Of a stretch of 64,000 bases of DNA, positions 53,616-64,000 are shown in pieces. Under the pieces are notes generated by a model. That model was not told the DNA's origin and did no database searches. It saw only the letters and a list, made by a program, of their open reading frames with translations. Numbering within the stretch: the stretch's first letter is position 1; every line of letters begins with the position of its first letter. Position numbers and translations under genes: made by a program. The DNA lies in assembly GCA_015146655.1 (NCBI GenBank), contig VKHL01000072.1, forward strand, positions 5,906-69,905, in the 5' to 3' direction. The stretch is from Ochromonas danica. Taxonomy: Eukaryota > Sar > Chrysophyceae > Chromulinales > Chromulinaceae.

Positions 53616-54599
53616 AGGGCACTATGATAGTGACTACGATGATGAGGTCTGCTGGATGGAGAGTAAGAGCGTTAAGGTGGAAAGAAATAGCAGGCGAGTG
53701 TGTGTGCGAGAGTGGTCGAGGGGATGTGTGTGCTCATGCACCTCTTCCACTGATTGTAATTCCTTTTTAAAATCATGATTAGCTCGTGATTTATTTTTCC
53801 TTATTGTTTTTTCACTACTCATTCTTCTTGATGAGGCAGAATAGAAGATTGCTTGAGCAATGCCATCTCTCTCAACGATGCTGCAGTCGATTAATGCGCG
53901 TCAACAATACAATACTCCCTAATCAACAATACTTCTTGTGTTGTTTCGATGAGTAAAAGTAATCGCTTTCAGTCATTTTTATTGAAATCTTAATTGGCTG
54001 ATGAGGGCAAGTAGTCTGTGTTCAGCGGTAGAATAGCTCTGCATCATTGTTTTAACATGAAGTTGTGACCCGTCGTAAATGTTGAAATTGACGAATGGGA
54101 GAGATAAGCCTTCTATAGTATATTAGCTGTTTTGGACAAGTTTTCATGGCAACTAATATAGCATAAAGCGTATAGAGTGGCATCGCGATATTTCTGCTTA
54201 CATTTTATTTAAGTATTTCCATATTCCAAGATTTCTTTTATTACTTTACCTCGGCGATCATTGATTGAATATAAGCACCAGTTCCTGACAACAGGAGAGA
54301 TGCACCAAAGTTTTGTGTAACGTTTCAACATGTTGTATATGTTCCTGCATTAGTCTAACTGCCAATCTCAATCCAATGCTTCTCCCAGCATGAAGACCAT
54401 TTTCCCGCACTCTGAAAAGTATCCTTTTGTGATAAAAAAGTCTAATTTCTCTCCCACCCAACTTTGGTGTGGACCAAGTTTCGTTGAGAGAGCAACAAAA
54501 CTTTTGTTCACAGAGCTGGAGAGGACAACAACAGAGATTGTTCTGGTTTGATTTGTTCTGATCAAATCAAAGCTGCTCACAATCAAATGAAGGAAAGAG

Positions 54600-55078
54600 T
54601 TGGCAACCAGTAAGGTTTGCTTTACTCTTTCTCTTCTCCTCAAAAGGGAGGATGTTCTTTTAATGTTGGCTACTAGGCCATGTTCATATATTCACATATA
54701 ATCAAATATGCTGATTTCTCGCCTTAGCGAGACGATTGAAAGAGACGACAGCTGCTGCTAATATTTGCTCTCTTGGATTAATTTCAGAAACTATTGCGTT
54801 GGCTAGTAGGCCATATTCATATAATCAAAAAGTCCGATAATCACATTTCTCGCCTTAGCGAGACATTTGAAGGAAAAGAGATGACAGCTGCTATGGCACT
54901 CTCTTCTCCCTCACCTCCAAAGAAAGGAGATACCATTGTATCGGCTAGTAGGCCATATTCACTTAATTAAACAATCTAATGTAATTTCTGAGGTATTGAA
55001 GGAGAGAGTTGGCAGCTGGTAATGCTTGCTCTCTCACCTTCATGGCTCTATTGGCTACTAGGCCATATTCATATACGC
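54600..55078. repeat. Degenerate tandem repeat, about four units of 110-143 bp
   Basis: A common core, GGCTACTAGGCCATATTCATA (one mismatch or more between copies), begins at 54668, 54801, 54943 and 55053. Between cores lies a shared tract with TTGAAGGAGAGAGTTGGCAGCT-like and TGCTTGCTCTCT-like text, and in two units TCTCGCCTTAGCGAGAC, which forms a small hairpin. A partial unit precedes the first core from about 54586. The spacing declines from 142 to 110 bp. Confidence 0.8.
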
Positions 55079-55805
55079 AGTTCCCTTGTTTGTTTGGTTT
55101 GGCATTGAAGCAACGACTGGGTGGTAAAGGTCATTGCTCTTCAAGCACTACCACTGTATGGTAGATTGTGGATGATAAATCCCAGTTGTTGCGGTGCCCT
55201 CCGAAGTTGTGGCTGTTCGTTGTGCAATTCGCTGCTATTCTTCTACTGCTATGGTGATAAGGCTGGTTTCATTAACTTGAGAACTACTGACTCACCAGTG
55301 GTTGCAAATTGTTTTCTCGTCCGCTAGACTAATCCTATGACATGTGTATATGTGGACTGTGGAGAATTGATGCGTGGTAATCCAGTTATGTGTGTGTTAC
55401 AAGTTGGGCCCGATAGTGGCATGCCTGATATGACGATAGTTGTATGGATGCAAGTGCTTAACCTTGATGTGATGCTGAGGCTCGATAGAAGCCATATGAT
55501 AGAGATTGAATGCTCAGTGAGCCCGTAGTAATGGGCGTTAGGCTTGCTACTATAGCCATAAGTTTCTTTGAATGGATCCCGAGGAGTAGACTGGAGGTGA
55601 TTAAACCACAATGCCTCTGTCAGCAGACTTGCATGTTAATGTTTGTTGATTAGTTAGATAATGACTACAATTCTTAACAAATATACAAGTGTCAATAATT
55701 AATCGTTCCTTTTAAAACATACAAAGCATATCGCGTGTTAGTCTACGGCATAGAAACAACACCACAGTCTGGCAGTCAAACTTGAGTTCTAGTTGAGTTA
55801 TGACA

Positions 55806-55870
55806 GTGTTAACTTAAGACAACACTGTTATCGTTAACTTAAGACAACACTGTTATCGTTAACTTAAGAC
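55806..55870. repeat. 25-bp direct repeats carrying TTAACTTAAGA
   Basis: The unit GTTAACTTAAGACAACACTG..ATC is present twice in full and once in part; TTAACTTAAGA begins at 55809, 55834 and 55859. The last copy lies about 125 bp upstream of the ATG at 55984. The same 11-mer occurs upstream of two other genes in the window. Confidence 0.8.
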
Positions 55871-55983
55871 GATATCTGCACCGTTACGATCGAAAACAAG
55901 GATGACAACTTCATGGAAATCTATTGTACCGTGCATCAAGAAGGATTGAGAGTGAGAATTTACCATCCTCTGGTTCAATAACA

Positions 55984-57878
55984 ATGAATCGATATATTGA
56001 ATCCTTTGATAAGGTTGTTCAAAGAGTTCGTCAAGTTCTGACAACAACACCAAATAGAACAACAAATACAACAGAGAACAACACAAACAATGACAATGAC
56101 AACAATAGCAACAATAGCAAGGACCATGATGGTGATAACGATAATGACAGTAAGAAGAGTCCAAGACAGCAGCAACAGCCTCAACAACAACAACAACAAC
56201 AGCTTGACGATATCTTCCATGAGATTGACAAAAATCACAGTGGTGTTATCACTAAGACAGAGATGTTGACTTTCTTACAATCACCTCTCCTATATGATCT
56301 CTTTGATGAAGTTGATGATTTCAATGTGGAGAAGTTCATTCAATTACTTTTTGAACAACTTGATAGTGACAGGCAAGTATAGTGATAGTGATAGTGATAG
56401 TGATAGTGATAGTGATAGTGATAGTGATAGTGATGCTAGTGGTGATTATGCTGTATCCATCATCATCCTGTTCTCATTGTACTCCTATGTTTGTTATGCT
56501 ATAGGGATGGATCCATTTCATTGGAAGAGTTAAAAGACTTTCTATGGCCATTGACTCGAAATCAAAGTAACATTGAAATTGGAGTGATTATTGACCTCAC
56601 AAGAAAAGTAAGAATATACTATACTATACTAATACTATACTAATACTACTATTATACTCTACAAATACTATACCAATACTAGAGTATACTACACTAGATT
56701 ATGCTATATTGTACTATACTATATTATACTATACTATACTATACCAATACTATAGTACTATACTAGATTTTACTACACATGCCATACAAATGCTAGTACT
56801 ACACTAAACTAATGCTGTACTATACCTGTACTGCACTATATTACACTATGCTAATACTACTAGTATACTACTACAAGACTGTGCTATATTCATAACAATA
56901 CTACACTATATTATAATAGACTAGTACTACACTCCATAAGACAATACTAATACTACTAGTATACTGTACTATATATTATATTATACTGTGCTATACTACC
57001 ACGTACTAACTAGTTAGTGATAATCAATTACTAGTTGTATATAGTATCATGTTGTATAGCAATCTACTACCAGTCACTAACATGAAGTGATGTGGCTTTA
57101 ATATCAACTTCTGTAATGTGTTACTGTGTTGTGTTATAGGCATTACGAATGAGATTAGGAAGTGCTGCTGCTGCTGCACAAGGAAATGAAGAAGCTCTCT
57201 TAGAAGAGTTTACAAAACTAGCTAAAGTAAGACAAAAGAAGTATTTTCCTTTGTGATCATTGCTCACGTATTGATACTGTCGTTGTCATTGTTGTTGTTG
57301 TTCTTTGGTATAGAGTGTCACTAAACTTGGCAAGCAAATTAGCACGCCTATTGCTAAGAAAGCGTTATTGAATCTCTACATACCAGAGTTACAACGTATG
57401 CTATCTGAAGATGAGGTCTCATTCCTTTCAATTACTTCATCTTGTTATGAATGTATGATAATGTTTTATTGTTGTCTATATGTTATATGATATACTGTAG
57501 GTTTCTATGTTGTTGAAGCCATTAGATCGCAATGGAGATGGTGTAATCTCTGCTAGAGAGTTTGTCTCTTGGCTTGTACCTCAGAATATACAAGAAGATA
57601 AAGCTCTCTTAGCTAATCAACTAAGACAAATAGTGATTGATAAGTTTTCAGGAGATATACGAGCAATGTTCGAATCATTCAAAAGGTATTGTTAGTTAGC
57701 TGACCGTTATGTTATGTTATGTTATGTTATGTTATCACATCATATGTTTACTCATATTATGATATTATGTTATCATATTATTATTAGCAATCAAGATGGA
57801 AATCTCTATAAGGCAGACTTTTGCTCTCATCTCAAGGTTTGTTTGTTAATCTTCTTTAAATGACAGTAATGTATATAT

Positions 57879-57912
<34 letters not shown>

Positions 57913-59854
57913 CTAATAATAGTGTTATGGTTATTGTTTAGGTTATTGATAATTCATTTCCTGTTCAACAATGTGCTGATTGGTTATTTGGAAGAGACAA
58001 AGAGATTTCATTAGGCAGACTGTCTGATATCTCTGGAATAGCAATTGTTGATCATGATCATCATGATAATCTTCTTCATCTCACTGCAGAGGAAGTTGAG
58101 ACCGAAATATCACCAACATTAGCTGATGGACCAGATGATAACTCTTTCCTTCCTCCTCGTTCTCCTCCCGCTTCTTCTTCTTCTGCTGCTCAGTCCAACA
58201 GATTGTTGGTGGAAGAAGAAAAAGAACAGAAAGATATTCACTTATCCCAACAGGTTCTTCCTCAGACTATTGCTGTGGAGAGCATCCAAGGTGAAGAAGC
58301 AAATTTATCAATAAATAACAATCACAAAGAATCAACTAATAATAAGAATAATATAGCAACAACAAGCCTTAAGATGGAAGGCAGTGCCGATGTTGTTGAG
58401 AAGGAAAAGCTCGATACGACAGAAACCTCTGCTGCACTATCTCTTGCTGAACAGCAACCTACTAATGTTGCTGCTGCTATCGATGTTGTTGAGACAGTAC
58501 CTGATTTATCTCATTCTAATCCTATGGCCCACACAACAGTAACAACTACTTTTGATGAAGCTTCTAATGAGAGTTCTGTATTATTTCCTCAAGTCAACTC
58601 ACCTTCCATGGAAGTGTCTATGTCACATTCTGTGATGATGTTATCTCCAACCAGATTGAACATTGAAGAAGGAGAGGGAGATAAACCCACAATAGAAGAG
58701 AAACAAGATCCGTTATTAACACCTTCTCCTTTATCCTCTACAAGTCATCGATTTGTATTTGATTTAGACCAAGGAGGAGGTGGTCATAATAGTGCATTTG
58801 CTACTCCTCCTTTGCCTTTAAGTAAAGGATTAGGATCAAGTCATTCAGGGAGGTTGATCAAAGCACCTAGCAATATGAGTACCTTTAGTATGATGTCCAG
58901 TAGCAAACCTAATAATGCCAATGCTGGTAGTAGTAGTAGTAATAGTATACTCCCTCCTATTTCAAGTTATGCAGCAAGTTTTAATAAACTCGCTCAAACA
59001 TTACGAGAATATCTATTACGAGAATGTGGAGGTGGACAAGCCAATCATAAAGAGATTTTAGAAGATGCAATGCGTTTAATCGATGAAAATGGTAGTGGAG
59101 TTGTAACATCCACAGAAATCTTATCATTTCTACAATCATCACAATTAAATAGTCTATTTGTTGATGTGGAAGAAGCAAATCGTGATAAGTTTTGTCAGTT
59201 ATTACTTGAACAAATTGATTGTAATAGGTAAGACACATATATTAGGTACTATATGAATTTAACTATGTGGTTTGATATTGTTATTGTTATTGTTATTGTG
59301 ATACTTGTTATACAACTGTATTAGAGAAGGTAACATTAGTTCAAAAGAATTAGAAGAATTTCTATGGCCAGCAAATTTAAGTCCTTCTAAAGGTGGAAGT
59401 TCTAATGTAACATCACGTAATGAAGGTGGTATTGTCATTGAACTTTGTCGAAAGGTAATAATCCAAAGAGATGACATCTACTGGTATACTGGACTACAGT
59501 ACATGATTGCTTATCATTCTTATTGTCTTAATAAAGGCTTTATTACAAACACTTGGAGCTGCTGCAACACGTGGTGATGAAGCAATTTTAGAAGGATTTG
59601 CTAGTTTATCAAAGGTCAGTTTGTCTTATTAATATCGGCAATGCTTATGATCCTGATGTAATCTCAATTATTATAATGGCATTAGACGATTTGGAAGAAA
59701 GGCAAACAAATTGAAAATCGTATTGCAAGAAAAGCTCTACAACATTTACATATCCCTGAATTCCATCGCGCACTTAATGATGAAGAGGTTAGTTAACAAA
59801 TAAACAAACTGACCAAGAATTGATATCAATGAAGTACAGTATATCTCATTTTGC

Positions 59855-59946
<92 letters not shown>

Positions 59947-62901
59947 TTCTCTGTGTATGTGTATGTGTGTGTGCTTTCTCTGTGTGTATGTCTGTGTCTG
60001 TGTATCTATTTGTAGGTGGAGCTATTGTTACGACATCTTGATCATAATGGAGATGGTGTAATCTCTGCTAGAGAGTTTGTCTCTTGGCTTGTACCTCAGA
60101 CTATGCAAGAAGATAAAGCTCTCTTAGCTAATCAACTAAGACAAATAGTGATTGATAAGTTTTCAGGAGATATACGAGCAATGTTCGAATCATTCAAAAG
60201 GTATTGTTAGTTAGCTGACCGTTATGCTATGTTATGTTATGTTATGTTATCACATCATATGTTTACTCATATTATGTTATTATGATACGATCTGTTGTTG
60301 GTTAGCTATGGTGCAGATTGTATATATAAAGCTGACTTCATCACTAACCTCAAGGTACAGTAACTATTGTTTGTTTACCAATATGAGACATTAACCTGCT
60401 AGTAACTCGTTGTTTACAGGCATTAGATCCTTCTCTATCACGTAATGTTGTTCAAGATATTACTGCCACGTTATGTGGTCATGAGAAAGGTATAACCTTT
60501 GGTAAACTATCAGACTTTCTTGGGAATATCAATAGTATAGGACGACGTAGAAATTGCTCTATGGACAGCATGGCATCACTTGGAAGCAATCAAGACTTCC
60601 TCGATGGTAAGCATTAGAGAACTACTACACACTTATACAATATGATTATGGTCTGATCATCAACTGTTGCAATGATACAATTATTATAGAGGAGGGAGAA
60701 GTTCATACATTGGAAGATTTGGGTGAGATTACCCATCAAGATGGAGGGACAGGTAATAGTAGTTCTGCTGGTTTGAGTGTTGATGAGCTCAAAGAAGCAA
60801 GAGAATTCCTTCAACGAACGAGAGGAAAGCATAAGAATCAAACTATCACTAACAACAACAACAGCGACAACAACCAGGACAGTGTATTGAAAACAGAGTC
60901 AACTATTAACTCATGGCAATCCAATAGAACATGGGGTGCTCCAGATCATCATCATGAGGTTACACAAGAGAATGTACCTCATCAAGCAGTGGGTCTGTCA
61001 ACTAGTCAGATGGTTGAATTTGGTTATTTAAAGCATACAGGCAGATGGAGAGGATTTCCATATGATAGTTGGTCATGTTGTAATACTGCCAACTTTGTCT
61101 GTCCTAATAATATCAAATTTCTGTCTAATAAACAAGCAGTAACAACAGAAGCATTTATTACTTCTATTAGACTTTCACCAAAGAAAGTCAGTCCAAAGAA
61201 GATGACAACACAACAAATTAATGCTTTGAATGCAAGTAATGAAGAAAAGATGCTTCAGCTTGCTAAGACAACAACAACTGTCAAATTCAAAGTGAAGAAG
61301 AATGCTAACATATCTTCACAAACCAAATCACAAGCCTTTGTAACCCCTTCTTCTAAGATGACAACTTCTTCTTCTTCACTTCATACTATAGTGGACCAGC
61401 CAACAGCAGAAACCAAGTCTGGCAGTAATACTGTAGAATCTCATGTTCCCTTTACAGTCGCTGCTGAGGAGATAATACCCAATAATACTCTCTCATCCAG
61501 TAAAGAAGACAAAGCTGTGCAAAGTGACGGAGATATTCTCTCACAACAGGTAATTACTTTTCTACATTTCTCATCAAATCATCGTCTGATTGATTGTTAA
61601 TTATGATTACTGTATGTATGTACTGTACTGTACAATCATATCAGATGGAGCAAAGAATGTCAACCATGATCAATGCAGCTTCATCATCATATCAACAAGC
61701 ATTACAATCACTTAGAAATGAATTAGATGAAGTTCGACAAAGTGCTAATCGAAGAGAAGTGAAGCAAGACTTGTCAGAGACGAAACCTCATCCACCACCA
61801 CTACAACAGATCCACTCCTTTAGAGGGGATACTACGAGAAGGTCTTCTTCTGAACCACCTATCTCTCGCTATAACACAACTCAGCAGTCCATGGAATTCC
61901 ATTCATCATCTGGAACAATGCGACATTCATTTACAACAAGAACAACTACAACAAGAAGAACCACGAGGAGATCATTATCACCTTCTACTATTCAAAGAAG
62001 TCGAAGTAGTAATCGTATTATCCCATGGATTCCTCCATCCAAGTTTGACAATGGGAAATTCAATCGTGTTTATAATACCTTGCCTAGGAGATTAGCAGGA
62101 TTCAAATCGAAAGGATCTAGTGGTCAGCAGAGTCAACTACCTCCCCATACACCACCTGCTCTACCTAGAAGGCGCAAACCTACCTTAGATATCCATCATA
62201 CCCCTAAGCCACAAGTTATGATGGGCAATCGCCGGGAAGTCCCCACTCCAAACAATCGAAAAGCAAAGTCTCCCCCGTCTCAAGAGGTCCCGACTACTAC
62301 TAACAACAATCGTAAACCATTATCTCCTCAAGAAGTCCCAGTCACTAACAATCGTAAAGGATTGTCTCCTCCAGCGAAGGTTATTATCGAAGAGATTCGT
62401 CCCAACTATCAGATGCGCGATAGTTGGAGACCTGTTGGATCAAGTAAATCTTCTACTACAATAACCTCAACCCCTTTTTCTACCTCTAACAAGGAAACAA
62501 GACCTTCTACTACATCATATTCCACGAAAATTGCTCCAACTCTCTCAACATTTAGCCCTTCTTATCGCCATTCATCATCATCTGATCCTTATTCATGGAT
62601 GTTTCTTGATAGTAAGGAAGAGTTACTGCCTGTGACAGGACAGAACGAACAAGACCTGCCCGATGATTTTGTTTTGTCTTCATTGAATCATCATCCAATA
62701 CTACGTGAACCAGAACCAAATCAAGTTAACGAGCAAATCACATCATCTTCTCCCTCTGCTGTTGACAATAAGAAGACCTTTACCGTGTCTTCCATGGAGT
62801 CCAATGATGATTGGTGGGAGAAGCTCATGGCTCAAAAGCAGTTAATGGAACAACAAGGTTTTGATCAGCAAAAGCAACAACAACAGCAGGTTTCAACTTA
62901 A
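55984..62901 (+). CDS. Large EF-hand protein built of two duplicated six-exon modules
   Basis: Fifteen exons give 1682 residues: 55984-56372, 56505-56607, 57140-57226, 57314-57415, 57501-57685, 57788-57836, 57942-59227, 59325-59454, 59537-59614, 59686-59787, 60016-60200, 60306-60354, 60420-60606, 60690-61549, 61645-62901. All joins keep frame. Exons 1-6 and 7-12 are homologous modules. Module 1 has EF-hand loops DKNHSGVITKTE (about 82), DSDRDGSISLEE (127) and DRNGDGVISARE (236); module 2 has DENGSGVVTSTE (686), a decayed DCNREGNISSKE and DHNGDGVISARE (846). Exon 7 also carries a ~375-residue low-complexity insert. A WG/YDSWSCC-containing segment in exon 14 and a short coiled coil plus Pro/Ser/Thr-rich basic tail in exon 15 complete it. 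It is a probable calcium sensor or scaffold; partners unknown. Confidence 0.85.
56373..56504 (+). repeat. GC-AG intron with a GATAGT hexanucleotide array
   Basis: Intron 1 of the EF-hand gene begins GCAAGT, not GT, and ends TATAG. Removing it joins AG to GGATGG and restores the EF-hand loop DSDRDGSISLEE, which supports the join. GATAGT repeats (about nine, 56383-56432) start directly after the donor, next to exon codons GATAGTGACAG of similar text. Confidence 0.8.
56608..57139 (+). repeat. Intron 2 of EF-hand gene: degenerate ACTAT/TACTA-rich DNA
   Basis: 532-bp intron (GTAAGA...TATAG) made mostly of imperfect ACTATACTA and ACTAATACT units. Its counterpart in module 2 (between exons 8 and 9) is short and unrelated, so the expansion is recent. 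Confidence 0.8.
59857..59943 (+). repeat. GT dinucleotide microsatellite in intron 10 of EF-hand gene
   Basis: About 40 GT units, interrupted early by a GTTT, followed by two CTTTCTCTGTGTATG units to about 59995. Open frames of Cys-Val repeats through it are artefacts. Confidence 0.95.
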
Positions 62902-62976
62902 CAACCAGTAACATAGCTTCAGTACTTAACATTAGCTAGCCTAATTCCATTAGAGTCCATTAGAGTCATGTCTTCT

Positions 62977-63903
62977 CTATTTAATATCCCATGGTCCATG
63001 ATATGCTCTCTTCCAGACTTGCATCTTCATATATAAGATAGGTGTGATGATCATTAAGACAACTTGTAACACTTCAAACACTACAAAGAGAGTCCAATCG
63101 AGTGAATAGAGCATATAAGAGGTAACACTCCATTGATAGAAGACTAACAACCAGTGTAATATAATAGAATAAGCTTTAACTAATCGTGCTAAGACAGGGA
63201 AGAGACCAAAGACAATGACTGCTAATAAGACTAATCCCATTACCATATTATGTTGTTCTTGAAATCTGGACGCTAATAAGATAGCAGTAAAGATAGCAGC
63301 ATTTAATGAAGTTGTTCCAGAGAAATAATCAACAGAAGAATTAACATAAGCATAATCATGGAAAACTAAATGTAATGCTGAAAATGTAATCGCTAAAGCA
63401 TAAATTGTATCTTCTGAGAAGGAGATGGTTAAAGTTTGTAAAATAGGTGCAGCTAGACGTAAACAAAAGGTAAAGATTATACCAACTTTAATCTTCTCTA
63501 AGAAGAATGTCGTAGTCTGTTGTTGTTGGTTAAGATGATGAACAGCAGCATTAGGTAAGTCATCATGAAGACAATAGGTGACAAGGAGGATAATAAAGAT
63601 TAAACTACTATCTAAGATAGCTAAGTCTTCAAATGATCTGGTCTTTCTAATTAGACATCGATAATAAGAGAAGAAGAATGCTAAAGAGGTAAATTGCTGT
63701 GCGATTAACGATGCTAAAGTGAAAGCTTGTAAGTAGCCGGTAGTAGTAGTCGAGGTAGTGGTAGTGGTACTAGTATGACTACCACCACTACTAGCACTAC
63801 TACTACTGCTGTTATTACTAGTCGCGTGGGGATTGCCTGCGGTAGTCAGTGTGACAGCATTAGGACTTGTCACTGTGGCAGCATGATTTGCGCCTGCTGC
63901 TGC

Positions 63904-63934
<31 letters not shown>

Positions 63935-64000
63935 GCTGTGGTGGCAGTGTTGGTGATGGCAGTGGAATTGACATTAGATGATGAGGGAGCTGATGTTGCT
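62977..64000 (-). CDS. PIGC: PIG-C/GPI2, GPI-GlcNAc transferase subunit (5' end beyond window)
   Basis: The frame is open from the right window edge to a TAA at 62979-62977. The visible ~340 residues start with a long Thr/Ala/Ser low-complexity run (poly-Thr from ACA repeats), followed by about eight hydrophobic segments. The Gpi2 family pattern is clear: SYYRCLIRKTRSFEDLAILDSSL, a region with LRLAAPILQTLTISFSEDTIYALAI, LHLVFHDYAY, SLNAAIFTAILLASRF and the C-terminal RAYHGPWDIK. PIG-C is a membrane subunit of the ER complex that makes GlcNAc-PI, the first step in GPI anchors. The true start lies outside the window. Confidence 0.93.

Larger units (their letters stand above)
53616..55983. other. 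Intergenic region with tandem ~110-143 bp repeats and 25-bp repeats
   Basis: 2.4 kb without a convincing gene. Short open frames at 55121-55528 and their minus-strand shadow have no motif. It contains the degenerate tandem repeat at 54600-55078 and a 25-bp direct repeat at 55806-55869, both listed separately. Confidence 0.5.

Noticed and set aside
54258-54643. Minus-strand frames near 54258-54643 and 55324-55611 as genes
   Set aside because: They are short, lack motifs, overlap repeat DNA and show no sign of splicing into a larger product.
59820-60061. Cys-Val repeat frames
   Set aside because: They come from the GT microsatellite in intron 10 of the EF-hand gene.

Overview
The window is nuclear DNA of a eukaryotic microbe. 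It shows GT-AG spliceosomal introns (one looks GC-AG), a nuclear tRNA-Phe without encoded CCA, long microsatellites, and nuclear genes for mitochondrial proteins. A stramenopile (heterokont) host is my best guess. The grounds are the EGF-like surface protein of a type I associate with stramenopiles, the Pro/Thr/Ser 'PTxSP' linkers of the SBBP protein, and the arrangement of the C2H2 protein; this is inference from family knowledge, not proof.

Layout. 1-6.5 kb: tail of an unidentified gene, a GT23-like fucosyltransferase-type gene (-), a duplicated upstream block, an SBBP beta-propeller secretory protein (+), and a broken gene-like ORF (-). 6.5-9.9 kb: a large ABCG half-transporter with a Cys-rich N-terminal region. 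10.5-19.2 kb: five tandem members of one F-box-like/leucine-rich family, two intact, one with a single premature TAA and two decayed. 20.4-27.3 kb: an 882-aa protein of unknown function (-), a three-exon C2H2 zinc-finger gene (+), and a FAM185A/DUF4097-like gene (-) whose first intron carries a 0.5 kb CATA array. 27.5-37.3 kb: tRNA-Phe, a secreted glycosyltransferase with a DxD motif, NAT9-like acetyltransferase, an Sfi1-like Trp-rich protein, an EGF-like membrane/secretory protein and an auxilin-like J-domain protein.

37.7-47.1 kb: three tandem TPP1/sedolisin (S53) protease genes; copies 1 and 3 are intact and copy 2 is disrupted, with nearly identical 5' halves that suggest gene conversion. 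47.9-49.9 kb: a C39-like papain-fold protein, then a decayed MFS-like gene facing a doubly frameshifted L-fucose mutarotase (FucU/FUOM). 50.7-53.6 kb: GUF1 (mitochondrial LepA/EF4) divergent from ISD11/LYRM4. 54.6-55.1 kb: an unexplained ~110-143 bp degenerate tandem repeat. 56.0-62.9 kb: one 15-exon gene (1682 aa) built from two copies of a six-exon EF-hand module. 63.0-64.0 kb: PIG-C/GPI2, cut by the window edge.

Common threads: several products act in the secretory pathway or at the cell surface (glycosyltransferases, PIG-C, S53 proteases, EGF and SBBP proteins), and local tandem duplication followed by decay or conversion shapes at least three loci. A recurring TTAACTTAAGA motif lies about 90-155 bp upstream of four gene starts. 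Splice sites and starts were deduced by hand from reading frame, splice consensus and family similarity; no search was run.
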